64,000 nt of DNA. It comes from Lachnospiraceae bacterium (lineage in GTDB: Bacteria > Bacillota > Clostridia > Lachnospirales > Lachnospiraceae). How positions within the stretch are numbered: the first letter of the stretch is position 1; every line of letters starts with the position of its first letter. Below the pieces are notes generated by a model, which saw only the letters and a list, made by a program, of their open reading frames with translations, was not told the DNA's origin and searched no databases. A program made the translations under genes and the position numbers. Positions 38,352 through 48,699 of this stretch are shown here, one piece after another. The stretch is taken from NCBI GenBank assembly GCA_029099805.1, contig JAQXOR010000127.1, positions 17,849 to 81,848 on the forward strand. The letters are read 5' to 3'.

Positions 38352-40172
38352 CTACTGATTGATCTTGTAATAATCAAACTCCGCATATCCTCCTGCTTCC
38401 TTTGTGGCATAGCAGAACAGGAAGCTCCTGGTTCCCATAAAGGTAGTGGAGGTAGAAAAGCCCAACTGCATCTGATTTCCGAACTCCACCCAGTTTTCAC
38501 CGTCCATACTGTAAGAAAACGTCGCACGATTTCCGCTCAAATCATAGGATATCTTAAGACAAACCTCCGCATCCTCCGGAAGAGGTTCTTCTGTTTTTGC
38601 ATTCAATGCTTCAAACGCAGTCTTAAACTGACTGTTTGCCTGATAGATATACTTATCGCCCTTCTCATCGCAGTATACCCCAATCATTCCGTAATGCTCG
38701 GACACAGCACTGATACCGGCATAATCCCCGTTCGTTAAACCTGCTATGGAAATCTTTGTCTCTGTATCACACTTCGGTCCTACGGTTCTCTGTGTCAGGG
38801 AATTATGCGCCTCATAAAGATTGCCTACTACCCTGTCGGTCGTAAGACGCAGATAGCCCGGACGTTCTGTCACAGACCAGTATTCCTCTGCCGGATTGTG
38901 ATTCCACTGCCATACTAATTTCAGTTTCTCTCCGGCCTCATAATCAAAGGTATCATCATCAACAAAGTAATTTTCTTCCTCGCTGTCCGGTAATTGAATC
39001 CGCATCGGCATATCGGACTGATTCGGCAAAAACTTTCCGTTCATGGCATAGGTCCCCATCATCGGCCAGTTCTCCTGCCAGTCAACCGCTACAATGGACG
39101 GCACACGTCCGACACTGCCTCTGTCCTGAAATAAAAATCCGTACCAGTCCCCGTACTGGGTCTGTATAAGGCCTCCCTGTGCAAGTCCCGCACCGTTATT
39201 TCCGGAACCGCCCTCATAAATGATTTTTTCTTCCCAGGTCCCCGAAAGCAGATTTTTGGAACGATAACAAAGCTGTGTCCGCATCCATTTATTACTTGGA
39301 GACGCAATGATACAGACATAATAATAGTCCCCGATTTTATACGCATGTGCACCTTCCCATAACGACCAGCCGCTTGCCGTAAAAATCGGTCTTGCTCCTC
39401 CTACTGCCTCAACCGTACGGTTCTCCTCGTTCAATCTCAACTGCTGGATACGGCAGGTTCCGCCACTTGCCGAGATTCCGTATAGATTTCCATCGTCAAA
39501 GAGAAGTCCCGGGTCATGTAAAAATCCGTTCATCTTATATTTCTTCCATGTACCGTTTTCAATATCAGCGGTCGTGTAAATATAGAAGCCGTGATTATTG
39601 CTGTTGAATCCGACATAATAAAGACCGCTTGTCTCATCATATCGCAAAGAAGCGGCCCAGGAACCACGGGAATACATATCCTTCCCGTTTTCCATACGTC
39701 CGTAATCATCATCTTCCATGATATCGTACACATAATTAACAATCTGCCAGTGCACCAGGTCCTTTGATTTCATGATTGGTACACCCGGACACAGGTTCAT
39801 TGTCGTACTGGTCATATAATAATTATCGCCTGCACGGATAATATCCGGGTCCGGAATATCCGCATACAGCGTAGGATATTTCACAAGTGCATACTTATTA
39901 ATATCCGCAACTGCAGCCGATGTTGGTGTTACCGCAGGTGGTGTAGCTGCATCAAGTACTTCCGTTACCGTCTCCTTTGCAGGTGTAACCGCCGGTGTAC
40001 TATCCTGTTCCGGAGACATAGAAAGAGAGCCGGATAGCCCCGTCTCTGGAGACGGGGACACCTCACTGCCCTCTTGTATATTACCGTTACAGGCCAAAAG
40101 AACGCTGCCGGTGCAAAAGAAAACCAACACCAGAAGCAAACCTCTTTTTCTATTCTTCCGCCTATCTGTCAT
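38352..40172 (-). CDS. GH43-type glycoside hydrolase lipoprotein (beta-xylosidase/arabinofuranosidase-like)
   Basis: Lipobox SVLLAC; YADIPDPDIIRAGDNYYMTSTTMNLCPGVPIMKSKDLVHWQIVNYVYD; C-terminal concanavalin-like region. Confidence 0.92.
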   Translation of the reverse strand: MTDRRKNRKRGLLLVLVFFCTGSVLLACNGNIQEGSEVSPSPETGLSGSLSMSPEQDSTPAVTPAKETVTEVLDAATPPAVTPTSAAVADINKYALVKYPTLYADIPDPDIIRAGDNYYMTSTTMNLCPGVPIMKSKDLVHWQIVNYVYDIMEDDDYGRMENGKDMYSRGSWAASLRYDETSGLYYVGFNSNNHGFYIYTTADIENGTWKKYKMNGFLHDPGLLFDDGNLYGISASGGTCRIQQLRLNEENRTVEAVGGARPIFTASGWSLWEGAHAYKIGDYYYVCIIASPSNKWMRTQLCYRSKNLLSGTWEEKIIYEGGSGNNGAGLAQGGLIQTQYGDWYGFLFQDRGSVGRVPSIVAVDWQENWPMMGTYAMNGKFLPNQSDMPMRIQLPDSEEENYFVDDDTFDYEAGEKLKLVWQWNHNPAEEYWSVTERPGYLRLTTDRVVGNLYEAHNSLTQRTVGPKCDTETKISIAGLTNGDYAGISAVSEHYGMIGVYCDEKGDKYIYQANSQFKTAFEALNAKTEEPLPEDAEVCLKISYDLSGNRATFSYSMDGENWVEFGNQMQLGFSTSTTFMGTRSFLFCYATKEAGGYAEFDYYKINQ

Positions 40173-40190
40173 ATTTTATCTCCTCCGCTA

Positions 40191-42482
40191 CTATCCGCGA
40201 TAGTAGTTAATCAGACATCCCTTTGTAATAATTTCACGCTCATCATCCGTAAGCTCACCGAGACGTACCGTAAACGGTACCATTTTTTCTCCGACCACAT
40301 AAGCCGTAATCTCGGACTGCTTTTCCGCAACAGCCTTCTTAATGTCCTTTAAGAAGATATAGTCACCGTTCTTAAACGGGAGCTCGCCGTCAAATAAGAA
40401 CGGAAGCATTCCCCAGTTGATGAGATTACTGCGATAGCGCTTGGTCGCATATTCCTTTGCAATATTAGCAAGACCGCCCAGAACCTTCTGACAGCTTGCA
40501 GCCTGCTCACGGGCTGAACCGTCGCCCGGCTTGGTTGCATAAATCACACTGCCAATCTCTGTCGCCGCCGGATTCACTTCCATCTGCTTTGCAACCGTCT
40601 CGAACGCTGCAGCCACTTCTGCATTTGCTTCCTTTATCTCCGCAAGAGCACCACCGGCAATTCTCGCTTTCTCAGCCTTCTGTACCTCCTTCGCACGTCC
40701 GACATATGCCGGGTCCTTTCTGGAAAGAGTAAACTCTGCCAGACCGAGCGGATTGGATCGGTAAGAGGAAGTCTCGCCGGACGGAATCAACTCATCCGTC
40801 GTAGTAACCGGATCATGAATCTCGGAAACTACCTTTAAGAGCATATCATCGGTCAGCTCAGACATTGCCGGCCAGTCCACAATACCCGGTCCGAACTTCA
40901 CCTCCGCATTCTTATCCGGCTTTCCTGCACCGAAGTATACTCTGTTCTCGTAAATAGAAGAATCGAAGAAATATGCCGGCTTTGTGAAAGTAACATCCAG
41001 CTCATCCGCACCGGTCAGGAAGCCCTTATTTGCTGCGGTCGCTGCAATAGAACGTGCATCCATAAGTGCAACGGAAGCAATCTGACCGTTGGTAACCTTG
41101 GAACCCTCGCGATTCGGGAAGTTACGGGTGGAATGACGGATACTCAAGCCGTTATTTGCCGGAACATCACCGGCACCGAAGCACGGTCCGCAGAATGCGG
41201 TACGGATGGTAGCACCGGCACGCATCAGCTCCGCTACTCTGCCGTTCTTTACAAGCTCCATGAAAATCGGCTGGCTCGCCGGATATACGCTTAAGGAGAA
41301 CTCATCGTTACCGATAAACTTATCCTTTAAGATATCAGCAGCATCACAGATATTTTCAAAGCCGCCGCCTGCACAGCCCGCGATAACCCCCTGCTCAATG
41401 TAGAGCTTGCCGTCACGAATCTTGTCACGTAACTTGTAGGTAACCTTATTGTTATTCAGGCTTACAAGAGCCTTCTTCTCAACCTCTGCAAGAATATCCT
41501 CCAGATTAGCCTTTAACTCCGCAATGGTATATACATTACTCGGATGGAACGGCATTGCAATCATCGGACGGATTTTGCTTAAATCCACTTCGATTAAGCC
41601 ATCATAATAAACGACGGAAGAAAGCTTTAACTCCTTATAGTCTTCCTTTCTGCCGTGCAGCTCATAAAACTGCTCTACCGCAGAATCAGTCTCCCAGATG
41701 GAGGAAAGACAGGTCGTCTCTGTCGTCATAACATCCACGCCGATACGATAATCCACGCTTAGATTATGAACACCTTCTCCAAAGAATTCCATTACCTTAT
41801 TGTTGACATAACCGTTGGCAAATACAGCACCGATAATTGCAAGCGCAATATCCTGCGGACCGACACCCTTTGCCGGCTTTCCGGTCATGTGAACACCGAC
41901 TACCTTCGGCATATTAATATCATAGGTCTTATTCAAAAGCTGCTTAACCAGCTCCGGACCACCTTCACCTACTGCCATGGTACCGAGCGCACCGTATCTG
42001 GTATGACTGTCAGAACCAAGAATCATCTTACCGCCACCTGCGAGCATCTCTCTCGCAAACTGATGAATGACAGCCTGATGAGGCGGAACGTAGATTCCAC
42101 CGTATTTCTTCGCACAGGAAAGTCCAAACATATGATCATCTTCATTAATCGTACCACCAACCGCACAAAGGCTGTTGTGGCAATTCGTCAATACGTACGG
42201 TACCGGAAATTCGGTCAATCCGCTGGCCCTTGCCGTCTGGATAATACCGACAAAGGTAATATCATGAGACGTAAGCTTATCGAACTTAATCTTTAATTTC
42301 TCCATGGAATCTGAGGTATTATGAGCCTCTAAAATCCCATAAGAAAGCGTTGCTTTTTTCGCCTCATCTGCTGCCGGAACACTGCCAAGCACTGCAGCTA
42401 ACTTCTGTCTCCCCTCTGCGGTATCCTCGATAACTTCCGAACCGTTTACCACATAAGCACCGTTTTTTAATAATGTAATCAT
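40191..42482 (-). CDS. Aconitase-superfamily hydratase (YbhJ-like)
   Basis: [90 protein letters not shown]. Confidence 0.88.
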   Translation of the reverse strand: MITLLKNGAYVVNGSEVIEDTAEGRQKLAAVLGSVPAADEAKKATLSYGILEAHNTSDSMEKLKIKFDKLTSHDITFVGIIQTARASGLTEFPVPYVLTNCHNSLCAVGGTINEDDHMFGLSCAKKYGGIYVPPHQAVIHQFAREMLAGGGKMILGSDSHTRYGALGTMAVGEGGPELVKQLLNKTYDINMPKVVGVHMTGKPAKGVGPQDIALAIIGAVFANGYVNNKVMEFFGEGVHNLSVDYRIGVDVMTTETTCLSSIWETDSAVEQFYELHGRKEDYKELKLSSVVYYDGLIEVDLSKIRPMIAMPFHPSNVYTIAELKANLEDILAEVEKKALVSLNNNKVTYKLRDKIRDGKLYIEQGVIAGCAGGGFENICDAADILKDKFIGNDEFSLSVYPASQPIFMELVKNGRVAELMRAGATIRTAFCGPCFGAGDVPANNGLSIRHSTRNFPNREGSKVTNGQIASVALMDARSIAATAANKGFLTGADELDVTFTKPAYFFDSSIYENRVYFGAGKPDKNAEVKFGPGIVDWPAMSELTDDMLLKVVSEIHDPVTTTDELIPSGETSSYRSNPLGLAEFTLSRKDPAYVGRAKEVQKAEKARIAGGALAEIKEANAEVAAAFETVAKQMEVNPAATEIGSVIYATKPGDGSAREQAASCQKVLGGLANIAKEYATKRYRSNLINWGMLPFLFDGELPFKNGDYIFLKDIKKAVAEKQSEITAYVVGEKMVPFTVRLGELTDDEREIITKGCLINYYRG

Positions 42483-42556
42483 AGTTTTCCCTTTCCTTCG
42501 TTCAACGACGAACTTCTATTCCGTAGCTAAAAGCTGTCTCAGACAGCTGATACTCC

Positions 42557-43111
42557 TTATTCGATATATCCATCCTTCGGATTAATGTAATATACATCAT
42601 CACAACCGGTAATTACCGTAGAATTAAACAATCCCTCACCGGCCTTTAAACGGACAATCAATTCTTCTTCTCCGGTGTCTGCTAAATCAAAACTTATTTT
42701 GCCGTCGAAGCTGTGTAAAAACTGTCCGGTCTGTAACAGGGCTTCTCCACCGTCCTCGAAAGCAATCAGCACCGACAACCATGCATTTCCTTCTAATTTC
42801 GATAACGCAAGACTTTCCGTGGACTCTTTGATTTTCTCTTTTGCAGCCACCGAATCAAACTCCATAATATCCGTAATATCTCCGTTTTCATCCTCATACC
42901 AGAACTGTAATTTCGAGATATTATGGGAGGACCTGTTTTTTACGACTATTTTGTTTTCCATGCCTTTTTCGATAAAAATTAAGACTACTACTACTGACAG
43001 CAATATTCCCAGTGCCGCTAACACATAATATATCTTTCTATTATTTGCTTTTGGGGTTTCTTCTGATTTTTTGCTTTGATATACGTAATTATTTGTCTTT
43101 ACTTTACTCAT
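42557..43111 (-). CDS. Hypothetical protein with one N-terminal TM segment
   Basis: NNRKIYYVLAALGILLSVVVVLIFIEKG then soluble domain; plausible SD and start; family not recognised. Confidence 0.75.
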   Translation of the reverse strand: MSKVKTNNYVYQSKKSEETPKANNRKIYYVLAALGILLSVVVVLIFIEKGMENKIVVKNRSSHNISKLQFWYEDENGDITDIMEFDSVAAKEKIKESTESLALSKLEGNAWLSVLIAFEDGGEALLQTGQFLHSFDGKISFDLADTGEEELIVRLKAGEGLFNSTVITGCDDVYYINPKDGYIE

Positions 43112-43143
43112 TCCCAGTCTCCTAAGCTATTATTAATGTTCTA

Positions 43144-43180
43144 AAAAAAGAGGTGATGCCCGTTTGCGTCACCTTCTCTT
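43144..43180 (-). terminator. Intrinsic terminator downstream of cheX
   Basis: Minus strand AAGAGAAGGTGACGCAAACGGGCATCACCTCTTTTTTT. Confidence 0.8.
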
Positions 43181-43194
43181 TTCATTTCCTGTGC

Positions 43195-43668
43195 TTATGC
43201 CAGTTTCAATAAGAAGAACAATCTGACCTCACCGCCGTCATATAATAACGGCACCTTTATTGAAGTCATATTCGGCGACGTAAGTGTCGTGCTCCCCATT
43301 CCGAGCGTCGGCGGTGTAATATCGATTCTGAAATTCTTATTGGAAAGCAATGTTGCTGCATTTCCCATAATCATATTACCAAGCTCACTTAACGCGCTCT
43401 TTGCCATATCATCGATTTCAGTAACCGGCATTCCCATCATCATCCGGGATGCAATATCCTTGGCAACATCTATATCAAACACAATACATACCTGTCCCGA
43501 TATCTCACCCGTTACTCCCAACATAATGAATAAAGGCTCACCGTCGATACTCAAATTATCTTTAGAGAGTGTCCCAAGCTTTGTCTGAATATTGCAGACC
43601 TGCGACAATATCTGTTGTGCCGATATCAAAAAAGGGTTGATATGCTCTACCGAAATAATTTCTGCCAT
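43195..43668 (-). CDS. cheX: CheX-like chemotaxis phosphatase
   Basis: ISGQVCIVFDIDVAKDIASRMMMGMPVTEIDDMAKSALSELGNMIMGNAATLL: ELGNMIxGNA motif of CheC/CheX. Confidence 0.88.
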   Translation of the reverse strand: MAEIISVEHINPFLISAQQILSQVCNIQTKLGTLSKDNLSIDGEPLFIMLGVTGEISGQVCIVFDIDVAKDIASRMMMGMPVTEIDDMAKSALSELGNMIMGNAATLLSNKNFRIDITPPTLGMGSTTLTSPNMTSIKVPLLYDGGEVRLFFLLKLA

Positions 43669-43813
43669 ATAGTCCCCATACCTTTCTTAGCTGTATGCCA
43701 ACTTCTTTCGTAAAATAAGTTTCTTGAACAGCTACCAATACAGTTTCTTCCCACACTGATTATCTTCTATAATACCAAATTTGCGTGAGACTTTCAAGAC
43801 TTTTCCTAATTTT

Positions 43814-45715
43814 TTAAAAAAGCAAATAAATCAGTGAAATAGCAAGCCCTGTTGCAGCAAGAAGAAGTCCGAAAGACACACTCCCTGTAATCAGGGAAAA
43901 TGTCTGTCTTGCCTCCAGTTCGCTGACTGCAAACACCGACACAAATGATTTTACAATCGGATGATTACGGAACAGTGTTTTATTTAATACAGAAACAACC
44001 GCATCCATAGCCGTACCTAACATATGTGTCATTTTGGTACCTACCCAGATTGACATCTTTCTCTTTCTCGGAGCAAAAACGGTAGAACGCAAAAGTCCTG
44101 TTACCCCATCTACCAGAGTATCGCAGATTCTGCTAAAAAAAGCAAGAACAAACGGTAAGAATCCAAAAAACACCGGTCGATATACGGACTCTTCCAAATC
44201 AAGCCAGGCAGGAATCCGGTTTACATATACTCTTCTTTCCTTTTCCCGTTTCATTAACAACCCACGTACAACCAAAACGTATACCAGAATACCGATACTT
44301 ACCGAAATGGCAGCACCCTTTAAATTTTCTGCCGAAAGCCAGTGTATGTGCTCTGATTCTCCGGTAAGAAGTTCGGCCGGGCAGAAAAACTCCTCTGCAG
44401 TCCTGCCGATTTTGGCAAAGATAACATCCGGCGTCAACCCTAAAAACGGTATCAGTAACGCAGAGCCGCACACAGCGATTCCGGACAGAGGTGCCATACT
44501 GTATTTCTGTCCTTTTGCCTCCCCGTCTCCCTTTTCAATAAAGATTGCAATGAAAAGCTTTAGCATATAGGCAAGTGTCAATCCGCCCGCAAGTAAAAAC
44601 AACACTTCTACAGTCTTAAACATTCCGATTTCGGAATGCAGTCCATTTGCCTCCAGATGCTCCATATGCTCAACAATGCTCTCATGTAATAAAGTCTTAC
44701 TGATATACCCGTTAAATCCCGGTATTCCCGCAAGTCCAAGTCCTCCAAATGCAAATGCAGCAGCCAAAAGAGGATGCTTCCTTCCGTAACCGCGTACTTC
44801 ATTCAGATTAAGAGAATGTGTGTTTACATAAATCACACCCGCTGCAAGGAACAGAACAAGCTTCAGTATTGTATGGTTTACCATATGATATACGGTCCCC
44901 TGCAATGCAATTCCGCGTCCTTCCATAATACTGAGCATGCCGATACCTAACGTAATAAAACCGATTTGCGAAACGGAAGAACATGCGAGCGTACGCTTAA
45001 TATCAATCGAAAACAATGCCGATACGGCACCGAGTACCATGGTGATTGTTCCTAAAATCAATGTCACCCTGCCCCAGGAGGCATCTGCAAACAATATATG
45101 ACAGTTCACAAGCAGCATCCCGAAAATACCGCATTTGGTAAGCATACCGGATAACAATGCGGAAGCCGGTGCCGGTGCGGCGGGATGTGCCTTTGGAAGC
45201 CAGATATGAAGCGGAAATACACCTGCCTTTGCTCCAAAGCCTACCGTAAGTAATGCTGCAGCTGTATATAAATATGTCTGACGGTTGCCGAAATTGCCGC
45301 CTTCTCCGGCCAGAAATGCAAACGCAGAATCCCGAAGCTCCGAAATCAGAAGTGTTCCGAATGCATGATCCAGCATAAACAGGCCCATTAACATGGACAA
45401 ACCGCCGATTACCGCCACGGCCAGATAGGTTTTTGATGCCCGCAGGGCAGCCTCTGTTTCTTCCTGTGCCACCCATACATAGGAGGTAAAGGACATAATC
45501 TCGAAAAACAAAAACAGAGTCATCAAATCTGCCGCAAAAAACACACCGAGAACAGCTGCAAATGTTGCAAAATAGAAAACAAAGTATCGAATTAAATTCT
45601 TATGATGATGAAAATACTGTTTTGAAAACAACAGCGTAATAATCCAAAGGAATGTTGCCAGCAATGCATACAGTACCCGAAATCCGTCCGTAGCAAATTG
45701 AAGTGCTCCTATCAT
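43814..45715 (-). CDS. NuoL/M/N-type proton-conducting antiporter subunit (fourth paralog)
   Basis: FAADLMTLFLFFEIMSFTSYVWVAQE (conserved E), GFGAKAGVFPLHIWLPKAHPAAPAPASALLSG (conserved K). Confidence 0.9.
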   Translation of the reverse strand: MIGALQFATDGFRVLYALLATFLWIITLLFSKQYFHHHKNLIRYFVFYFATFAAVLGVFFAADLMTLFLFFEIMSFTSYVWVAQEETEAALRASKTYLAVAVIGGLSMLMGLFMLDHAFGTLLISELRDSAFAFLAGEGGNFGNRQTYLYTAAALLTVGFGAKAGVFPLHIWLPKAHPAAPAPASALLSGMLTKCGIFGMLLVNCHILFADASWGRVTLILGTITMVLGAVSALFSIDIKRTLACSSVSQIGFITLGIGMLSIMEGRGIALQGTVYHMVNHTILKLVLFLAAGVIYVNTHSLNLNEVRGYGRKHPLLAAAFAFGGLGLAGIPGFNGYISKTLLHESIVEHMEHLEANGLHSEIGMFKTVEVLFLLAGGLTLAYMLKLFIAIFIEKGDGEAKGQKYSMAPLSGIAVCGSALLIPFLGLTPDVIFAKIGRTAEEFFCPAELLTGESEHIHWLSAENLKGAAISVSIGILVYVLVVRGLLMKREKERRVYVNRIPAWLDLEESVYRPVFFGFLPFVLAFFSRICDTLVDGVTGLLRSTVFAPRKRKMSIWVGTKMTHMLGTAMDAVVSVLNKTLFRNHPIVKSFVSVFAVSELEARQTFSLITGSVSFGLLLAATGLAISLIYLLF

Positions 45716-47193
45716 AAAACGATTCCTCCCTTCGCAATCTCTGCAAACAGCTCAGTCAGTGGCCGCGCAAATATTCCGAGTAAAACGATTAAGGCACACA
45801 GCAATATCAGCGGAACCGTCATATATGCATTTGCCTCGCAGCGTGCCGTTTCCGGCTGTACACCTGCTTTTGACGGAAAACAGGTCTTAAACACAACAAG
45901 GAATAAATAGATTGCAGTCAATACCGCCGATATCAAAAGCACGACAACGCCCATAAACGCCAGTGGATTCCCTGCATGTAAGGCTGCCTCTGCCAGATTC
46001 CATTTACTTAAGAAGCCCGGAAGCGGCGGAACACCCGATAATGCAACAGATGCAAGTGTAAAGCAGGCGAAGGTAATCGGCATACGCTTTCCCATGCCAC
46101 GCATATCGTGCACATATTCCTTTCCGGTTTTATACAATACTGCTCCGGCGCAGAAAAATAATGTAATCTTTACGACTCCGTGAACCACCATATGAGTCAG
46201 TGCACCGGTAAGTCCTTCCGGTGTCATTAACGATGCACCAAATACAATATAGGACAGGTTACTGATTGTCGAATATGCCAAACGCCGCTTTAAATGCTGC
46301 TCCTTTAGTGCCATCGTTGAACCGAATAAAATCGTAACAAGTGCGGCGGCCATCACAATATACTGTACCACAGTTCCCTTTAACAGCTCCGTACCAAAGC
46401 TGAAATATGTGATACGGAGAATCGCAAACGCTCCTGCCTTTACAACCGCTACCGCATGAAGAAGCGCGGTAACCGGGGTCGGTGCCACAGACGCCGTCGG
46501 GAGCCAGCGATGGAACGGGAATACAGCCGCCTTTACTCCGAACCCAAAGGTTGTCAATACATAAGCCCCACGTAACAGCTGCTTCTGTATCACTGTATAG
46601 TCTCCGTTTAAAACTCCTCCGTAAACAAAATCAATACTATCTCCAAAGGTCAGGATACAAGCGATTCCAATAAATGCAAACGCCGCTCCCCCTACCGAAT
46701 AAGTCACATACCGTCTTCCTGCAAATACAGACTTTTTGCTCATTCCGTGCATTACAAGCGGAAGCGTCACAAACGTAAGCAGTTCATAGAACAAATATAA
46801 GGTCATTAAATTTGCTGCAAATGCAATGCCGACTGTTATTCCGTAAGTCATCGTATAAAACGTAAAAAAGGTGTTTTCTTTTCCTTCATGCTTCATATAC
46901 TCGAATGCATAAAACGTTGCAATCGGCCATAGAACAGCAACCAGCGAGCCAAACACACAGCCCATTCCATCCATATGAAACGAAATAGAAAGCTTTCCTG
47001 CCATGTTAAGTAACATAAGCTCCCCTTGCGGACGCAGCAGGAACATCACTAGAAACATAAGCAGAGTATTTAAAACCGTAACACCGCCGACATACCTTCG
47101 TCTGGTTTTCGCATTTTCAAAATGAAACAGCGGAATACACGCCCCCAGAAGAATCGGCGTAACAATCGGAAGTAATATCCAATATTGATTCAT
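45712..47193 (-). CDS. NuoL/M/N-type proton-conducting antiporter subunit (third paralog)
   Basis: FAANLMTLYLFYELLTFVTLPLVMHG, GFGVKAAVFPFHRWLPTASVAPTPVTALLHAV. Confidence 0.9.
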   Translation of the reverse strand: MNQYWILLPIVTPILLGACIPLFHFENAKTRRRYVGGVTVLNTLLMFLVMFLLRPQGELMLLNMAGKLSISFHMDGMGCVFGSLVAVLWPIATFYAFEYMKHEGKENTFFTFYTMTYGITVGIAFAANLMTLYLFYELLTFVTLPLVMHGMSKKSVFAGRRYVTYSVGGAAFAFIGIACILTFGDSIDFVYGGVLNGDYTVIQKQLLRGAYVLTTFGFGVKAAVFPFHRWLPTASVAPTPVTALLHAVAVVKAGAFAILRITYFSFGTELLKGTVVQYIVMAAALVTILFGSTMALKEQHLKRRLAYSTISNLSYIVFGASLMTPEGLTGALTHMVVHGVVKITLFFCAGAVLYKTGKEYVHDMRGMGKRMPITFACFTLASVALSGVPPLPGFLSKWNLAEAALHAGNPLAFMGVVVLLISAVLTAIYLFLVVFKTCFPSKAGVQPETARCEANAYMTVPLILLCALIVLLGIFARPLTELFAEIAKGGIVL

Positions 47194-47211
47194 TTTGTCC
47201 TCCTTTCCGCC

Positions 47212-48684
47212 CTAACGAACCAAAAGACCGGTTCCAAGCTTGGTTGCAAACTCATATAACGGGGCTGAAAACACGCCGAGAAGTACCGTTGCCGCAGCAA
47301 AAATCACACAAGGAACCAGCATTGACACATGTCCCTCCTTTGCTTCCGGCATCGGCGATATGAAATCCTTTCCCGGGAAAAAGCCGTCCGCGGTAATCGA
47401 AAGCAGATAACCTGCAGTTAACAATGCACTTACAAGAAGTACCGCCGGTCCCAGATAGGAAAAAATACCGACCGACGCAGCCAACGCTCCCTTTGCAAGA
47501 TACCATTTGCTGACAAAGCCGGACATCGGCGGTATTCCTACCAGTGCCAGAGAAGCAAGCGTAAAACACCAGAATGTTACCGGCAGATTTCTGCCCATTC
47601 CCCGAAGTCCCTCTACTCTTTCCTCACCGGTCTGATGAATGACGGTTCCGGCAAATAAAAACAACTCATTCTTAATAACAGAATGAAATACCATATGAAG
47701 TAAGGCTGCCGCAAAGCCTGCCGGTGTAAACAGTGCCAAACCAAACAGCACATAAGACACCTGGCTCACTGTGGAATACGCCAGACGTTTCTTTAACACC
47801 TTCTCCTTATAAGCAAGCATGGAGCCCATAAAAACAGTGAGTAGCGCAAGCGTCAAAAATAACGTCTGCACATAGGTTCCTGCCAGATAGTCCATTCCGA
47901 TTACATAGTAAAAGCTACGAATTATTCCAAGCACTCCTGCCTTCGTAATAACACCGGATAATACTGCAGATGCCGGTGCCGGTGCTACCGGATGTGCAGT
48001 CGGAAGCCAACCGTGCATCGGGAACATACCTGCCTTCGTACCGAAACCGAGCAGCAACAGAACACCTGCCAGCAAAACCTCCGTCCGGTCCGCGGTTTCC
48101 TTAAGTGCGCCGCCGGCAAATTGCAAACCGTCCGTATTTCCTGCCAGAATAAAGATTCCTGCCAGAACAAGGCTTGCACCTGCCACAGAATAAAACAAAT
48201 ACTTCCTTGAGGCACGAATTGACTCCTTGGTACGATTATAAAATACAAACGGAACTGTCATTAAAGTCATCCATTCATAAAACAGATAAAACGATACCAG
48301 ATTTCCGGCAAGACCGATTCCCTGCAATACACCTAGTGCGATCAGATAGAAGCCATAAAACATAACCGGCTTTTCCGTTTCCTTTAAATAGCGGAACGAA
48401 TAGATTCCCACCAAAAGCCATACAAGGGCAACCAACACACCGAATAATTTGGAAAGCCCGTCATTACAAAGTATTAACCGTAGCTCCGGTGTAATATAAA
48501 AACACTCTACGGTTGTCTTGTCCAAAAATGCAACCGCTATCACGAATGCTGCCTCCAAAAGAAGCACAATTGTCACATACCGTGTCTGAAGCCTGCGATT
48601 GCCCCGACGTGCAGCGACAAACAAAAGACAGCCTGCAATTACAGGAAACAAAACCTGTAATAATAATAAAATATCTCTTCCCAT
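47212..48684 (-). CDS. NuoL/M/N-type proton-conducting antiporter subunit (second paralog)
   Basis: LAGNLVSFYLFYEWMTLMTVPFVFYN, GFGTKAGMFPMHGWLPTAHPVAPAPASAVLSG. Confidence 0.9.
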   Translation of the reverse strand: MGRDILLLLQVLFPVIAGCLLFVAARRGNRRLQTRYVTIVLLLEAAFVIAVAFLDKTTVECFYITPELRLILCNDGLSKLFGVLVALVWLLVGIYSFRYLKETEKPVMFYGFYLIALGVLQGIGLAGNLVSFYLFYEWMTLMTVPFVFYNRTKESIRASRKYLFYSVAGASLVLAGIFILAGNTDGLQFAGGALKETADRTEVLLAGVLLLLGFGTKAGMFPMHGWLPTAHPVAPAPASAVLSGVITKAGVLGIIRSFYYVIGMDYLAGTYVQTLFLTLALLTVFMGSMLAYKEKVLKKRLAYSTVSQVSYVLFGLALFTPAGFAAALLHMVFHSVIKNELFLFAGTVIHQTGEERVEGLRGMGRNLPVTFWCFTLASLALVGIPPMSGFVSKWYLAKGALAASVGIFSYLGPAVLLVSALLTAGYLLSITADGFFPGKDFISPMPEAKEGHVSMLVPCVIFAAATVLLGVFSAPLYEFATKLGTGLLVR

Positions 48685-48699
48685 CTCTTGCCTCCTTTG

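Noticed and set aside
43195-43668. cheX as part of a chemotaxis operon
   Set aside because: No other che/fli genes adjacent, and a terminator follows; it is treated as a stand-alone gene.
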